Assembly: GCA_016285075.1 (NCBI GenBank)
Contig: JAEEQB010000049.1
Span: 1 to 35,906, forward strand
DNA: 35,906 bases
Direction of reading: 5' to 3'
DNA from: Prevotella sp.
GTDB lineage: Bacteria; Bacteroidota; Bacteroidia; Bacteroidales; Bacteroidaceae
The notes under the pieces were generated by a model, which saw only the letters and a list, made by a program, of their open reading frames with translations, made no database searches and was not told where the DNA came from. This document shows, one piece after another, positions 6,781-13,663 of this stretch. Made by a program: the position numbers and the translations under genes. Each line of letters begins with the position of its first letter. Within the stretch, counting starts at the first letter, position 1.

Positions 6781-7222
6781 AAAGCGAATGTCTGATTAAG
6801 CTGTAAGTATTCGGTCGGTTTTCCCTTTGTTCAAGATAGCACATGATGATTTCGTCGGGCGTCCCCTCTGTGCAGGGGATTATTGCCTCCTGCACTGGCT
6901 GTTGCCTGTCGGCCAGCCGTACAGGCTCCGCGGGTTCCTGCTGCAGCCATAGGAACAGCCCCACCAGATAGACGGCTGCCGTAGTGAGCATGATGCGCAG
7001 GACGATGACGACGGCCGACGGCTTGGCTCTGCGCCCGGCCATGATGGCGTCGTATTCGGCCTCGCCTGCCGTCAGTTCGCCCAGCATCAGGCTCACCGCC
7101 TGCCACTCCTCGCTCAGCTTGCCACGCTGCCGCAGGGCCAGGGCCAGCTGGCGCTCTTCGGCCGGTGTTGTTGCGCCTGCCAGGTATCGGTCTGTGAGTC
7201 GTTGTATATCCTTGTCTGTCAT
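6764..7222 (-). CDS. Single-pass membrane protein, probable anti-sigma factor of ECF module 3
   Basis: A 152-residue protein with the N-terminal pattern LTDRYLAGATTPAEERQLAL (about 9-28) shared with the module 2 partner. One transmembrane segment follows (about 71-93, VVIVLRIMLTTAAVYLVGLFLW), and the short periplasmic tail contains two cysteines (about 117 and 128). The start overlaps the sigma3 stop as ATGA (7219-7222) and its end overlaps the lipoprotein start by 17 nt. Position and topology suggest it holds sigma3 at the inner membrane. No enzymatic or zinc motif is visible. Confidence 0.72.
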   Translation of the reverse strand: MTDKDIQRLTDRYLAGATTPAEERQLALALRQRGKLSEEWQAVSLMLGELTAGEAEYDAIMAGRRAKPSAVVIVLRIMLTTAAVYLVGLFLWLQQEPAEPVRLADRQQPVQEAIIPCTEGTPDEIIMCYLEQRENRPNTYSLIRHSLYEDKQ

Positions 7223-7710
7223 TGTTTCATCCTCCTTTTGAGTTCAGTGAATACTTTCTTTCGTGCCGCCGAGACCATCGCCGTGACCGAGGGCTTCGCG
7301 ATGCCCGTCTGCTGCGTAATCTCGTCGATCGAGAGACCCATCAGGGCTCGCATGTCGAAGAGCTGGCGCTCGCGGGGCTTCAGCAGGCTGAGCGTCTCGT
7401 CGAGCATCCGCTGCGTGTCCTTGGCTTCCAGCTGCTCCTGTGGGGTCAGTACTCCCTCTCCTTGGGAGAGGGCTGGGGAGAGGCTCTTCCTTTTGCGGTA
7501 GATGCTGACGCAGCAGTTCTTTGCCACCCTCACGGCCAGTGCCTCGACGTTGCGCCCGGCATCGATATGCTCCAGATAGCGCCACAGCTGCACCATCGTG
7601 TCCTGCGCAGCATCCTCGGCGTCCTCTCTGTTACCATAGAAGTCGAGGCCTGTCTTCAGCACCTTCTGGCGCAGCTGCGCGGCTATCTGTTCAAACTCTG
7701 AGCGTGTCAT
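7219..7710 (-). CDS. RNA polymerase ECF sigma factor (sigma3) with repeat-encoded linker
   Basis: A 163-residue ECF sigma factor. Region 2 spans about residues 5-72 (NREDAEDAAQDTMVQLW, VEALAVRVAKNCCVSIYRKR). Region 4 spans about 98-160 (LSLLKPRERQLFDMRALMG and the helix-turn-helix EITQQTGIAKPSVTAMVS). The linker contains KSLSPALSQGEGVLTP (about 75-90), encoded by a GC-rich palindromic repeat (7451-7496) that also occurs in the module 1 membrane protein gene. Because the repeat lies exactly between the two domains and keeps frame, the factor is probably still functional. It heads a three-gene overlapping operon. The shared TGCGTATTATA motif starts only 16 nt before the ATG, implying a very short leader if it is a -10 element. 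Confidence 0.92.
   Translation of the reverse strand: MTRSEFEQIAAQLRQKVLKTGLDFYGNREDAEDAAQDTMVQLWRYLEHIDAGRNVEALAVRVAKNCCVSIYRKRKSLSPALSQGEGVLTPQEQLEAKDTQRMLDETLSLLKPRERQLFDMRALMGLSIDEITQQTGIAKPSVTAMVSAARKKVFTELKRRMKQ
7451..7496. repeat. In-frame palindromic GC-rich repeat inside sigma3 gene
   Basis: CCCTCTC (7454-7460) pairs with GAGAGGG (7466-7472) around a 5-nt loop, followed by CTGGGGAGAGGCTCTTCC. It matches the repeat at 2315-2357 in the stem, in the trailing TGGGG..GAGGCT block and in a TTTTGCGG end. In the protein it supplies the linker between sigma regions 2 and 4. Confidence 0.7.
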
Positions 7711-7715
7711 ACAAC

Positions 7716-7726
7716 TATAATACGCA
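7716..7726 (-). promoter_or_regulatory. TGCGTATTATA motif upstream of sigma3
   Basis: Third copy of the motif shared by the three sigma genes, here with one inserted T and starting 16 nt before the ATG. Unlike the other two modules, no terminator hairpin was seen between this site and the thioredoxin-domain gene that ends at 7771, so some read-through from that operon into sigma3 is possible. Confidence 0.5.
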
Positions 7727-7770
7727 GAAGCCGCGAGAATGTTAAGTTGGAAAATAAGAAAAACTTGCTT

Positions 7771-10185
7771 TTATTTCATCTGGTCCAGCAGCCGGGCGAG
7801 GGTTTCGAGGTCGCGAGCGTCGACCTTCAAGTCGAGCAGGTTGCCGTTGCGGTCGAACAGCTTGTAGGTGGGCCAGCTGTGGACGTCAAGGTGGCGCTCT
7901 ATGGCGCTCTGCTGTTCGGCAGGCAGGTTATAGTGGGCCACGTTGGGGCCACTGACGTTATACTCCTTGATGACGTTCTCCCACGACGTCTGCGGACTGC
8001 TGTTGGCAAGGTAGAGGAACTCGATGTCGTAGTCCTTCAGCCGGGCGTACTCCTCGGTGGAGTGGCTGAGCGCCTCCTTGCAGGGTCCGCACCACGTGCC
8101 CCAGATATCCAAGAGCACGAACCTGCCCTTGTAGGGCTCAATAATCTTCTTCAGCAGCGCCTCGCCCTCGCTGAGGTCGGCCAGATTGTCGGATGACTTC
8201 AGCACCAGCTTGTCGAACTCGCGGTTCTCGATGGCGAGGTATCGGTCGTTCAGCTTCTCTATCTGCGCTGGTGGCAAGGGATTGGCGGTCATGGCCCTCA
8301 GCGTGTCGATGATGGCGGGCGACAAGGCCGTTCGGCTGTGGTCAATCTCGTCGTAAACCATCTTGGAGAGGTAGATGTCCTTGATGAATGGAGAGGCGTG
8401 GAGCGAGTCGAGCATCTGGCTACCGTCTCTCAGTCGGAGGCTCAGCAGATGTCCCCTTATCAGCTTTGAGGCTTTCGGCGCGTTGAGAATCTTCTCGGCA
8501 CTCTTGATCAGGTCGGCATTCTTCTCGTTCAGTTCCTCGGCTATCTTCTGTTTCTCCTCATCGGTGGGAGCAGCCATCACCTTGGCCTGGGCGTCGGTGA
8601 GCCAGTCCTTCCAGCGGTTGAGCAGTGCCAGCTCTTCGTCGTTCGAGGCAATCTCGTTCAGGTGGTCCAGATAGCTGACGGTGAACTTAGAATTGCGTCC
8701 ACGTTCCGCATCGTCCAAGTAGTCGCGGACAAAGGTTCGCAGGTCGCGGTAGAGCGTGAAGGGGAATGAGCCGTCGAGCTTCGTCCAGAACGTGTCGTGG
8801 GCATAGCTTCGGGCGTTGGCTGACAGTTGGAAGTCCTTTGTCATGAAACGGGCCTGTCCCAATTCGCGCGCCTGATTCCAAAGCATAAGCCCCTTCACAA
8901 TCAGATTGAAGCGCGTCGAGAGCGTGGGCTGTGCCTGGCTGTGGGCATCGACTTCGGCATTATACGACGTGAGCAGGCTGTCAACGGATGCGACGTAGCG
9001 GTCGAGGCGTTCCGGCGTGACTCTTTCTTCCGAGCGCAACTCGTCTAGCATTTGGTTTCCCTGAAACATCGCTCCTCCACGCCAGTCGTAGATACTCTTG
9101 GCCAGCTCGTTCTGCAGGCGGCAGTCGTCGCCCATGAAGTAGCGGCGGCCCTCCTTGTAGTCGCAGAGCATGAAGTAGGTCTTGCCCGCCTCGAGTATGG
9201 TGTTGATGTAGCTGCGGCCCCAGTCGCAGTAGAACTCCGAACTGTTGAGCACGGGAATCTTCGCTGTGAAGCGGCCCAGGGAGTCCATGTCGGCATAGAC
9301 CGACTCCTCGTAGTCGGTGAAGAAGTTCTGAACGGTGAACTCAAAGGTGTTCCCGCGCTTCAGCTCCTCGGGCATGTCCTTCAGCCAGCCCACCACGGTC
9401 ACGGTGTCCTCCCTGTAGCCCGTGTCGGCGAAGCTGGTGCTCAGGTCCTTCGTGGGATAGTCGGGCACGTAGCGGCTGTTCATCATCGCAAGCACCGCCT
9501 TACGGCCGCCAATCTCCATCGTGCGCGTACCTTTCTTATCTTTACCCACCGTGACATTCAGCTTGTCGTTGCCGTTGGTCAGCAGCAGCTTGGCCTCGCC
9601 CGTCTTCGGGTTCACGTCGCGCTGCTTGTAGTTCCAGAAGCGGCAGTCGTAGATGGCGCAATCGTCTGTGAATGCTATCATCCAGTCGCCCGTCTGCGGG
9701 TCACGCCAGTACGAGGGGAACAGCTGCTTCCAGCGCTCCTCAACGGGCTTGACGCCCGTGAACTGGAAGGCCCGGTCGCCGTCGCCCTCGATGAAGTCGA
9801 ACGAGCGGGTGTCCTGCGGCAGCGGCTGGAAGTGGAAGGCCATGTCGAGCTTGCAGTCCTTGCCGGTATAGGTGTGCGTGTTCAGCTCTATACCGTCGGC
9901 CTTTGTGATGGCATAGCGCCTGCTCCCCGCCTTCAGGTAGGTGTCGCCGGCAAACTGGAACCAGTTGCCGCGTTCAGGAAACGAGATTTGTCTCGCCGTG
10001 ATGTACACCACCGTCTCCGTGTCCTTCAGCTCGACCTTTGTGATGTCGAGCGAGAGGCTGGTGCATCCGTCGCCGTAAGCGTTACCGTACTCCGTGGTGG
10101 GCTGTTCCCACACAATTGTTTTCTCTTTTGCCTGCCCCGCCAACATGGCAAATACAAGCAGGAACACTGATAATTGTTTTTTCAT
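7771..10185 (-). CDS. Large exported protein with C-terminal TlpA-like thioredoxin domain
   Basis: An 804-residue protein with a signal peptide (MKKQLSVFLLVFAMLAGQAK). The last 130 residues are a thioredoxin fold of the TlpA/ResA type: WGTWCGPCKEAL carries the redox pair C699 and C702, and HSWPTYKLFD carries the cis-proline at 772. It therefore probably exchanges disulfides with periplasmic proteins. The first 250 residues are beta-rich and may bind a ligand or another envelope component. The middle (about 270-650) is largely helical, as in Bacteroidota proteins where a long helical region precedes the redox domain. At 804 residues it is far longer than classical TlpA (about 170-220). The start lies 17 nt after the PspC gene stop, so it is probably the third gene of the padR-pspC operon. 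The redox fold is firm; the substrate is unknown. Confidence 0.88.
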   Translation of the reverse strand: MKKQLSVFLLVFAMLAGQAKEKTIVWEQPTTEYGNAYGDGCTSLSLDITKVELKDTETVVYITARQISFPERGNWFQFAGDTYLKAGSRRYAITKADGIELNTHTYTGKDCKLDMAFHFQPLPQDTRSFDFIEGDGDRAFQFTGVKPVEERWKQLFPSYWRDPQTGDWMIAFTDDCAIYDCRFWNYKQRDVNPKTGEAKLLLTNGNDKLNVTVGKDKKGTRTMEIGGRKAVLAMMNSRYVPDYPTKDLSTSFADTGYREDTVTVVGWLKDMPEELKRGNTFEFTVQNFFTDYEESVYADMDSLGRFTAKIPVLNSSEFYCDWGRSYINTILEAGKTYFMLCDYKEGRRYFMGDDCRLQNELAKSIYDWRGGAMFQGNQMLDELRSEERVTPERLDRYVASVDSLLTSYNAEVDAHSQAQPTLSTRFNLIVKGLMLWNQARELGQARFMTKDFQLSANARSYAHDTFWTKLDGSFPFTLYRDLRTFVRDYLDDAERGRNSKFTVSYLDHLNEIASNDEELALLNRWKDWLTDAQAKVMAAPTDEEKQKIAEELNEKNADLIKSAEKILNAPKASKLIRGHLLSLRLRDGSQMLDSLHASPFIKDIYLSKMVYDEIDHSRTALSPAIIDTLRAMTANPLPPAQIEKLNDRYLAIENREFDKLVLKSSDNLADLSEGEALLKKIIEPYKGRFVLLDIWGTWCGPCKEALSHSTEEYARLKDYDIEFLYLANSSPQTSWENVIKEYNVSGPNVAHYNLPAEQQSAIERHLDVHSWPTYKLFDRNGNLLDLKVDARDLETLARLLDQMK

Positions 10186-10202
10186 AATGGGTTATGATTG
10201 AT

Positions 10203-11873
10203 TTATTCTTCGTCCGGTGTGCGGTCACCCGTCCGTTCCACTTTGAAGTCGGCAGCCGAGAACCACTTGGCGGTACAGGGCTCCATGGTGAACTTCGGGT
10301 CGGCGCTGATGCCGTAGTAGAGGGTGGTAGGGCCGTAAACCTCCACCTCCATCTCGACGTGATGCCAACCATTGCCCTGTCCGCCCTCCTTGCCCGAGGC
10401 TGGCACCGAGTGCACGGCTTTGTAACTGCCGTCATGAGCTGTGGCGAATAGGCATACACCGCCACCATCGGCACGGGCATTGCAGCTGACGGTATATTTG
10501 CCGGCCTCTACCTCTTGTCCGAAATTGGACGAGAGCTGGAAGTGACGTTGCCCTTCAGGGCCCCACATCTCGACATCGATATAAGCCATGGTGGTGTCGC
10601 CTGTGAAGTACTCGCCACTTTTCACAAAGTCATCATAGCAGTGATGACGGCTGTCAATCTTCAGGTGGTGTTCCTTCAGGTAGTCACGGGCGTAGTCCGT
10701 CATCCAGTCTCTCACCTCTGCCTGATGATTCCTATTCAACCATTCGTTGTAGTTGCTGATGACACCGATGCTTGGGAAGATGCTGAACAGCGCTATCAGC
10801 CAGATGGCTATCCACCCAATACGCTGAGCGGTGCCCATGGGCTGCACTTTGCCAGCTTTTGAAAGCAGCATGTGGGCAATGGCATAGAGGGGAATGAAAA
10901 GCGCCAACAGCAGACTGGCAACAAACACCACTACTGCCCAGGGATGCAAATAGAAGGTCTCTGCAAGGTTCAGGTAGCCCAAGTCGAAAGGCAAGCCGTT
11001 ACGTATCTCGCCCGGCACCGTGAAAATGAAGACGAATGTCCCCACGATGAGCAGGAAGCAGCATAGCAGCACCAACCCGAAGACGGCAGCAAGACCGACG
11101 AAGAGCCCTACCAGCATTTTCATCAGCACCGACAGACAGCCCCGCATCTGCCCTTTCTGGACAGGCTGCCGGCGATCCTTGTCTTCAACGACGACATCGG
11201 CCAGCGTCTGCGGCGTCACATCCTTGCCTTCCATCTCGAGCACCTCTTTAGGCTTCTTGGCTTCGGGCATGGCAATGGCCAGCACAATGTAGAACAGCAC
11301 AAAGGCCAGGTCGAAGTGGAAAAAGAAACCGCCTAAATGGAACAGTTTGAACAACGGGAACACAAATAGGTTGGAACCAAGGAGCAACAGCGCATAGCCA
11401 ATGCGCCACCAAGTGGCATCGGTGCCTGTGTAGGCGGCAATGCCTGAGAGTACTCCTGCCAAAATCTTGTCGTTGGGGTTGCGGTAGAGCCGTTTTCCAG
11501 CTGTCCTCGCGCGAACATTATCTCTTATACCCTGTGCAGCCGAGCGGAAGGAGTCGTACTTGTGTCCCCCATTGTTATTCTCATTAGGGTTCTCGTTAGA
11601 GTTCGGGCTCTCGTCAGCCAGCTCCTCGGGTTTGCCGATGCGGGTGATGATATCCTTCACGTGCTCAATGGTGATTGCTTCGATGCCCTTCTGGCGCAGC
11701 TCATCGAACAGCTCAGCGATGCGAGCCTCGATGTCATCGGCTATTTCCTCGCCGCCTTCCTGCTTGCCAAACGACTGATGGAGCGACTCAATGTATTGCT
11801 GAAGCAGCTCGTAGGCGTCCTCGTCGATTTGGAACAGACGGCCGCACAAGTTAATGGTGATGTTCTTTTTCAT
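10203..11873 (-). CDS. PspC-domain inner-membrane protein
   Basis: A 556-residue protein. The N-terminal 85 residues (KKNITINLCGRLFQIDEDAY through ITRIGKPEEL) form a soluble helical domain that Bacteroidota PspC proteins often carry. A low-complexity N/E linker (91-102) follows, then the PspC domain (about 127-202) with KRLYRNPNDKILAGVLSGIA and a membrane pair. More transmembrane segments lie at about 248-285, 321-345 and 360-382, and the C-terminal 170 residues appear to be a periplasmic beta-rich domain. PspC proteins sense or transmit cell-membrane stress in enterobacteria; the signal here is unknown. The start overlaps the padR stop by ATGA (11870-11873), so repressor and membrane protein are translationally coupled, the usual PadR-PspC pairing in this phylum. 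Confidence 0.88.
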   Translation of the reverse strand: MKKNITINLCGRLFQIDEDAYELLQQYIESLHQSFGKQEGGEEIADDIEARIAELFDELRQKGIEAITIEHVKDIITRIGKPEELADESPNSNENPNENNNGGHKYDSFRSAAQGIRDNVRARTAGKRLYRNPNDKILAGVLSGIAAYTGTDATWWRIGYALLLLGSNLFVFPLFKLFHLGGFFFHFDLAFVLFYIVLAIAMPEAKKPKEVLEMEGKDVTPQTLADVVVEDKDRRQPVQKGQMRGCLSVLMKMLVGLFVGLAAVFGLVLLCCFLLIVGTFVFIFTVPGEIRNGLPFDLGYLNLAETFYLHPWAVVVFVASLLLALFIPLYAIAHMLLSKAGKVQPMGTAQRIGWIAIWLIALFSIFPSIGVISNYNEWLNRNHQAEVRDWMTDYARDYLKEHHLKIDSRHHCYDDFVKSGEYFTGDTTMAYIDVEMWGPEGQRHFQLSSNFGQEVEAGKYTVSCNARADGGGVCLFATAHDGSYKAVHSVPASGKEGGQGNGWHHVEMEVEVYGPTTLYYGISADPKFTMEPCTAKWFSAADFKVERTGDRTPDEE

Positions 11874-12220
11874 TTCTCTTCTAATAGTTTAGGGGTGATG
11901 GTTTTGAGATAGTTGATGGTGTTAGAGAGTTCTGTCCAGGCCGCGTCGAGACCTTCAAGAAACTGTTCTCCCTCGGTGCTGAGGGCATAATACTTGCGGG
12001 GAGGACCCTGCGTTGACTCCTGCCACTCATAGCGCAGCAGTCCGTCGTTCTTCAGGCGGGTGAGCAGTGGGTATAGCGTTCCCTCCACCACGAGCAGCTC
12101 TGCCCGCTTCAGCTGTTGGATGATGTCACTGGCATACGAGGGACGATGCTTTAGGAGCAACAGCACGCAGTACTCCAGCATACCTTTCCTCATCTGTGAC
12201 TTGGCGTTCTCTATGTTCAT
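11870..12220 (-). CDS. PadR family transcriptional repressor
   Basis: A 116-residue regulator. A winged helix covers about residues 10-85, with the family signatures EGTLYPLLTRLKNDGLL and GPPRKYYALSTEG; a C-terminal dimerisation helix follows (LEGLDAAWTELSNTINYLK). The N-terminal MNIENAKSQMRKGMLEYCVL is typical of short PadR proteins that regulate a neighbouring membrane protein gene. It is the first gene of an operon with the PspC protein and the thioredoxin-domain protein. An 11-bp inverted repeat with AGTACTTTG/CAAGGTACT half-sites lies over the promoter (12311-12337), so autorepression is likely. The inducing signal is unknown. Confidence 0.93.
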   Translation of the reverse strand: MNIENAKSQMRKGMLEYCVLLLLKHRPSYASDIIQQLKRAELLVVEGTLYPLLTRLKNDGLLRYEWQESTQGPPRKYYALSTEGEQFLEGLDAAWTELSNTINYLKTITPKLLEEK

Positions 12221-12293
12221 TGTTCGTTTCTTTTTGCACCTTCCTGTCCCTCCTCCGGAAGAGGAACGTAGAGCGAAGGATGGTTTACGGGTG

Positions 12294-12325
12294 CAAAGAT
12301 AGGCAAAACTTTAGTACCTTGCAAT
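12294..12325 (-). promoter_or_regulatory. padR operon promoter (Bacteroidota type)
   Basis: On the minus strand TATCTTTG (12301-12294) matches the -7 consensus TAnnTTTG perfectly. At 20-nt spacing the -33 position reads ATTG (12325-12322), one base from TTTG. Transcription would start near 12287, about 65 nt before the ATG. The -33 box lies within the centre of the operator palindrome. Confidence 0.65.
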
Positions 12326-12337
12326 ACAAAGTACTAA
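12311..12337. promoter_or_regulatory. Probable PadR operator palindrome
   Basis: TTAGTACCTTG (12311-12321) and CAAAGTACTAA (12327-12337) are inverted repeats matching at 10 of 11 positions around a 5-nt centre. The site overlaps the -33 region of the padR promoter, so a bound dimer would block polymerase. Autorepression from such a site is typical of PadR proteins; binding here is inferred. Confidence 0.7.
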
Positions 12338-12369
12338 GTATTTGCCAAGAATTATATCTATTTAACAGT

Positions 12370-12411
12370 TAACCCGCATTGCAGGCAAATATTCATCTGC
12401 AATACGGGTTA
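12370..12411. other. Imperfect 15-bp hairpin
   Basis: TAACCCGCATTGCAG (12370-12384) is the inverted repeat of CTGCAATACGGGTTA (12397-12411) with one mismatch and a 12-nt loop. Neither strand has a T-run after it, so it is not a classical terminator. It lies 117 nt beyond the panE stop and upstream of the padR operator. It might stop panE transcription by another route or bind a protein. Confidence 0.55.
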
Positions 12412-12527
12412 GCACCCAAAGTAGGCACTAAACTACTTATTTTACAAAAAGACAAAGGGCACAGCCATAGGTTCCTCTTAACAATCAGAGATATTAACTA
12501 GGCATTCAAAGGTTGGAATATGACTGA

Positions 12528-13433
12528 TCAAAGTGATGAGAGGAAACGGAGCTCGGCTTCAAGCATTTCAAGTTTAGGCATAGGAAAACCAGCGGCACGG
12601 GCTATCTCGATAGGACGGGTGTAGAGATAGTGTATTTCCATAGGACGGTGGAAATCGAAGTCAAGTTTCATAGACGGCGAGTAAGGCGTCATCTCATCGG
12701 TGGTGTGGATCATCTTATCGATAAAGTCCTCCTTCAAACCTGTTATGCCCAGATGCTGTGCTGCACCTACCACTTCCATCATCAGTTCGCGTATGAGTTG
12801 CCGGGTGGCTGGATTTTTCAGCAACAGGTCGGTACGTGTGTTCAGGGCCACTGTCATGCCGTTGAAGGGCATGTTCCACACGGCCTTTTTCCAACGCGCT
12901 TCTTCATAAGGAACAGAAGCGACCTTGATGCCGGCTTTGCTGAAGTCGCTGAGGATGGCATTGAACAGGTTCTCGTCCTTGCACGAGTAGTTGCCCAGAT
13001 TGATACTTCCGTAACACTGGTGGTTCACACGCCCCGGCTCAGTCTTGGCCGAGCAGATAAAAGCCAGTCCTGCAACTAAGGCTGTCTGAGGGAACATCTG
13101 CTGCACATCAGCCTCCACGCCTATTCCGTTTTGTATCAGAACAACAACAGTCCGTTCGTGCAGAAGGGGTGAGAGCAGCTGCGGAAGGAGATGATTGTTG
13201 ATGGTCTTCAGCCCAACAAGCACCGCGTCGCACTTTGGCATAGCCCCAGGACTCTGATAGGCATTCACATTGTCTAAATGAAAAGAGCCGTCGCAGGAGT
13301 CTACCTGCAAGCCGTGCTCCCGTACATACTCATAATCCTTATGGAACAAGAAATGCACTTCCTGTCCACTATAGGCCAACTTGCCTCCGTAGAAGCCTCC
13401 AATAGCTCCAGTTCCGATAATTCCGTACTTCAT
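12528..13433 (-). CDS. panE: 2-dehydropantoate 2-reductase (ketopantoate reductase)
   Basis: Reduces ketopantoate to pantoate with NADPH in the pathway to pantothenate and coenzyme A, in the cytoplasm. The chosen ATG (13431-13433) starts MKYGIIGTGAIGGFYGG, the N-terminal dinucleotide-binding Rossmann motif; a frame extension 57 nt upstream would run through the promoter and is rejected. The protein is then 301 residues, the usual length. The C-terminal helical domain contains EEARWKKAVWNMPFN, where the lysine is the expected catalytic one, and FHRPMEIHYLYTRPIEIA near the end. The gene stands alone with its own promoter at 13460-13491. The assignment is well supported by fold motifs, but related ApbA/PanE reductases acting on other 2-oxoacids cannot be excluded. 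Confidence 0.85.
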   Translation of the reverse strand: MKYGIIGTGAIGGFYGGKLAYSGQEVHFLFHKDYEYVREHGLQVDSCDGSFHLDNVNAYQSPGAMPKCDAVLVGLKTINNHLLPQLLSPLLHERTVVVLIQNGIGVEADVQQMFPQTALVAGLAFICSAKTEPGRVNHQCYGSINLGNYSCKDENLFNAILSDFSKAGIKVASVPYEEARWKKAVWNMPFNGMTVALNTRTDLLLKNPATRQLIRELMMEVVGAAQHLGITGLKEDFIDKMIHTTDEMTPYSPSMKLDFDFHRPMEIHYLYTRPIEIARAAGFPMPKLEMLEAELRFLSSL

Positions 13434-13459
13434 CTGTTCTATTTTCAACATTTGACCCG

Positions 13460-13491
13460 CAAAGGTACGAATAAGCGAGCGAAAAACCAAA
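13460..13491 (-). promoter_or_regulatory. panE promoter (TTTG-N20-TACCTTTG)
   Basis: On the minus strand TTTG (13491-13488) is followed after 20 nt by TACCTTTG (13467-13460), a perfect match to the Bacteroidota -33/-7 consensus. The expected start site near 13453 gives a leader of about 20 nt before the panE ATG. The promoter is part of a repeat that recurs in the window. Confidence 0.75.
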
Positions 13492-13565
13492 TTTTATTGA
13501 GTATTTTCGAGCGAAAGTACCTTCGAGCAAAGTTCAGAGGTACGAATAAGCGAGCGAAATACAAA
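13460..13565 (-). repeat. Promoter-bearing dispersed repeat, copy B, with internal duplication
   Basis: A perfect 21-bp direct repeat starting GGTACGAATAAGC occurs at 13464-13484 and 13539-13559, 75 bp apart. Each unit carries a promoter-like pair on the minus strand: TTTG-N20-TACCTTTG for the first and TTTG-N19-TACCTCTG for the second (13565-13535). Between them lie CGAGCGAAAGTACCTTCGAG and related short palindromic pieces. The whole stretch aligns with 123-222, and its second half aligns with the inverted copy at the right end of the window. Confidence 0.7.
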
Positions 13566-13663
13566 AGGAAAACTCGTTTTTCTTCTCATTTTATAAAGGA
13601 AATACAATAAAACGACAACAAACGACGTTACTAAAGAGGTATATATACTAAACAAAGTGACGT

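Larger units (their letters stand above)
12221..12527. other. Intergenic region with padR promoter, operator and a long hairpin
   Basis: This 307-nt stretch between the padR start and the panE stop carries no gene. It holds the padR promoter and operator (12294-12337), a roughly 65-nt untranslated leader, and a separate 15-bp hairpin (12370-12411). From 12412 to 12527, behind panE, nothing recognisable was seen apart from A/T-rich sequence. Confidence 0.7.

Noticed and set aside
7711..7770. Terminator between the thioredoxin-domain gene and sigma3
   Set aside because: The gap has A/T runs but no GC-rich stem, so no terminator is called.
9052..10170. 372-codon plus-strand frame opposite the thioredoxin-domain gene
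   Set aside because: The translation is rich in V, A, L and H without domain or signal peptide, while the minus-strand gene has a signal peptide and a complete redox motif.
12242..12283. Possible hairpin around TCCTCCGGAAGAGGA in the padR leader
   Set aside because: The stem is short and interrupted and cannot be separated from chance.
12630..13079. 149-codon plus-strand frame opposite panE
   Set aside because: Lies wholly within panE and has no promoter or family motif.
13434..13490. Longer panE start 57 nt upstream
   Set aside because: It would place 19 residues before the Rossmann motif and translate through a perfect promoter; the ATG at 13433 gives the normal N-terminus.
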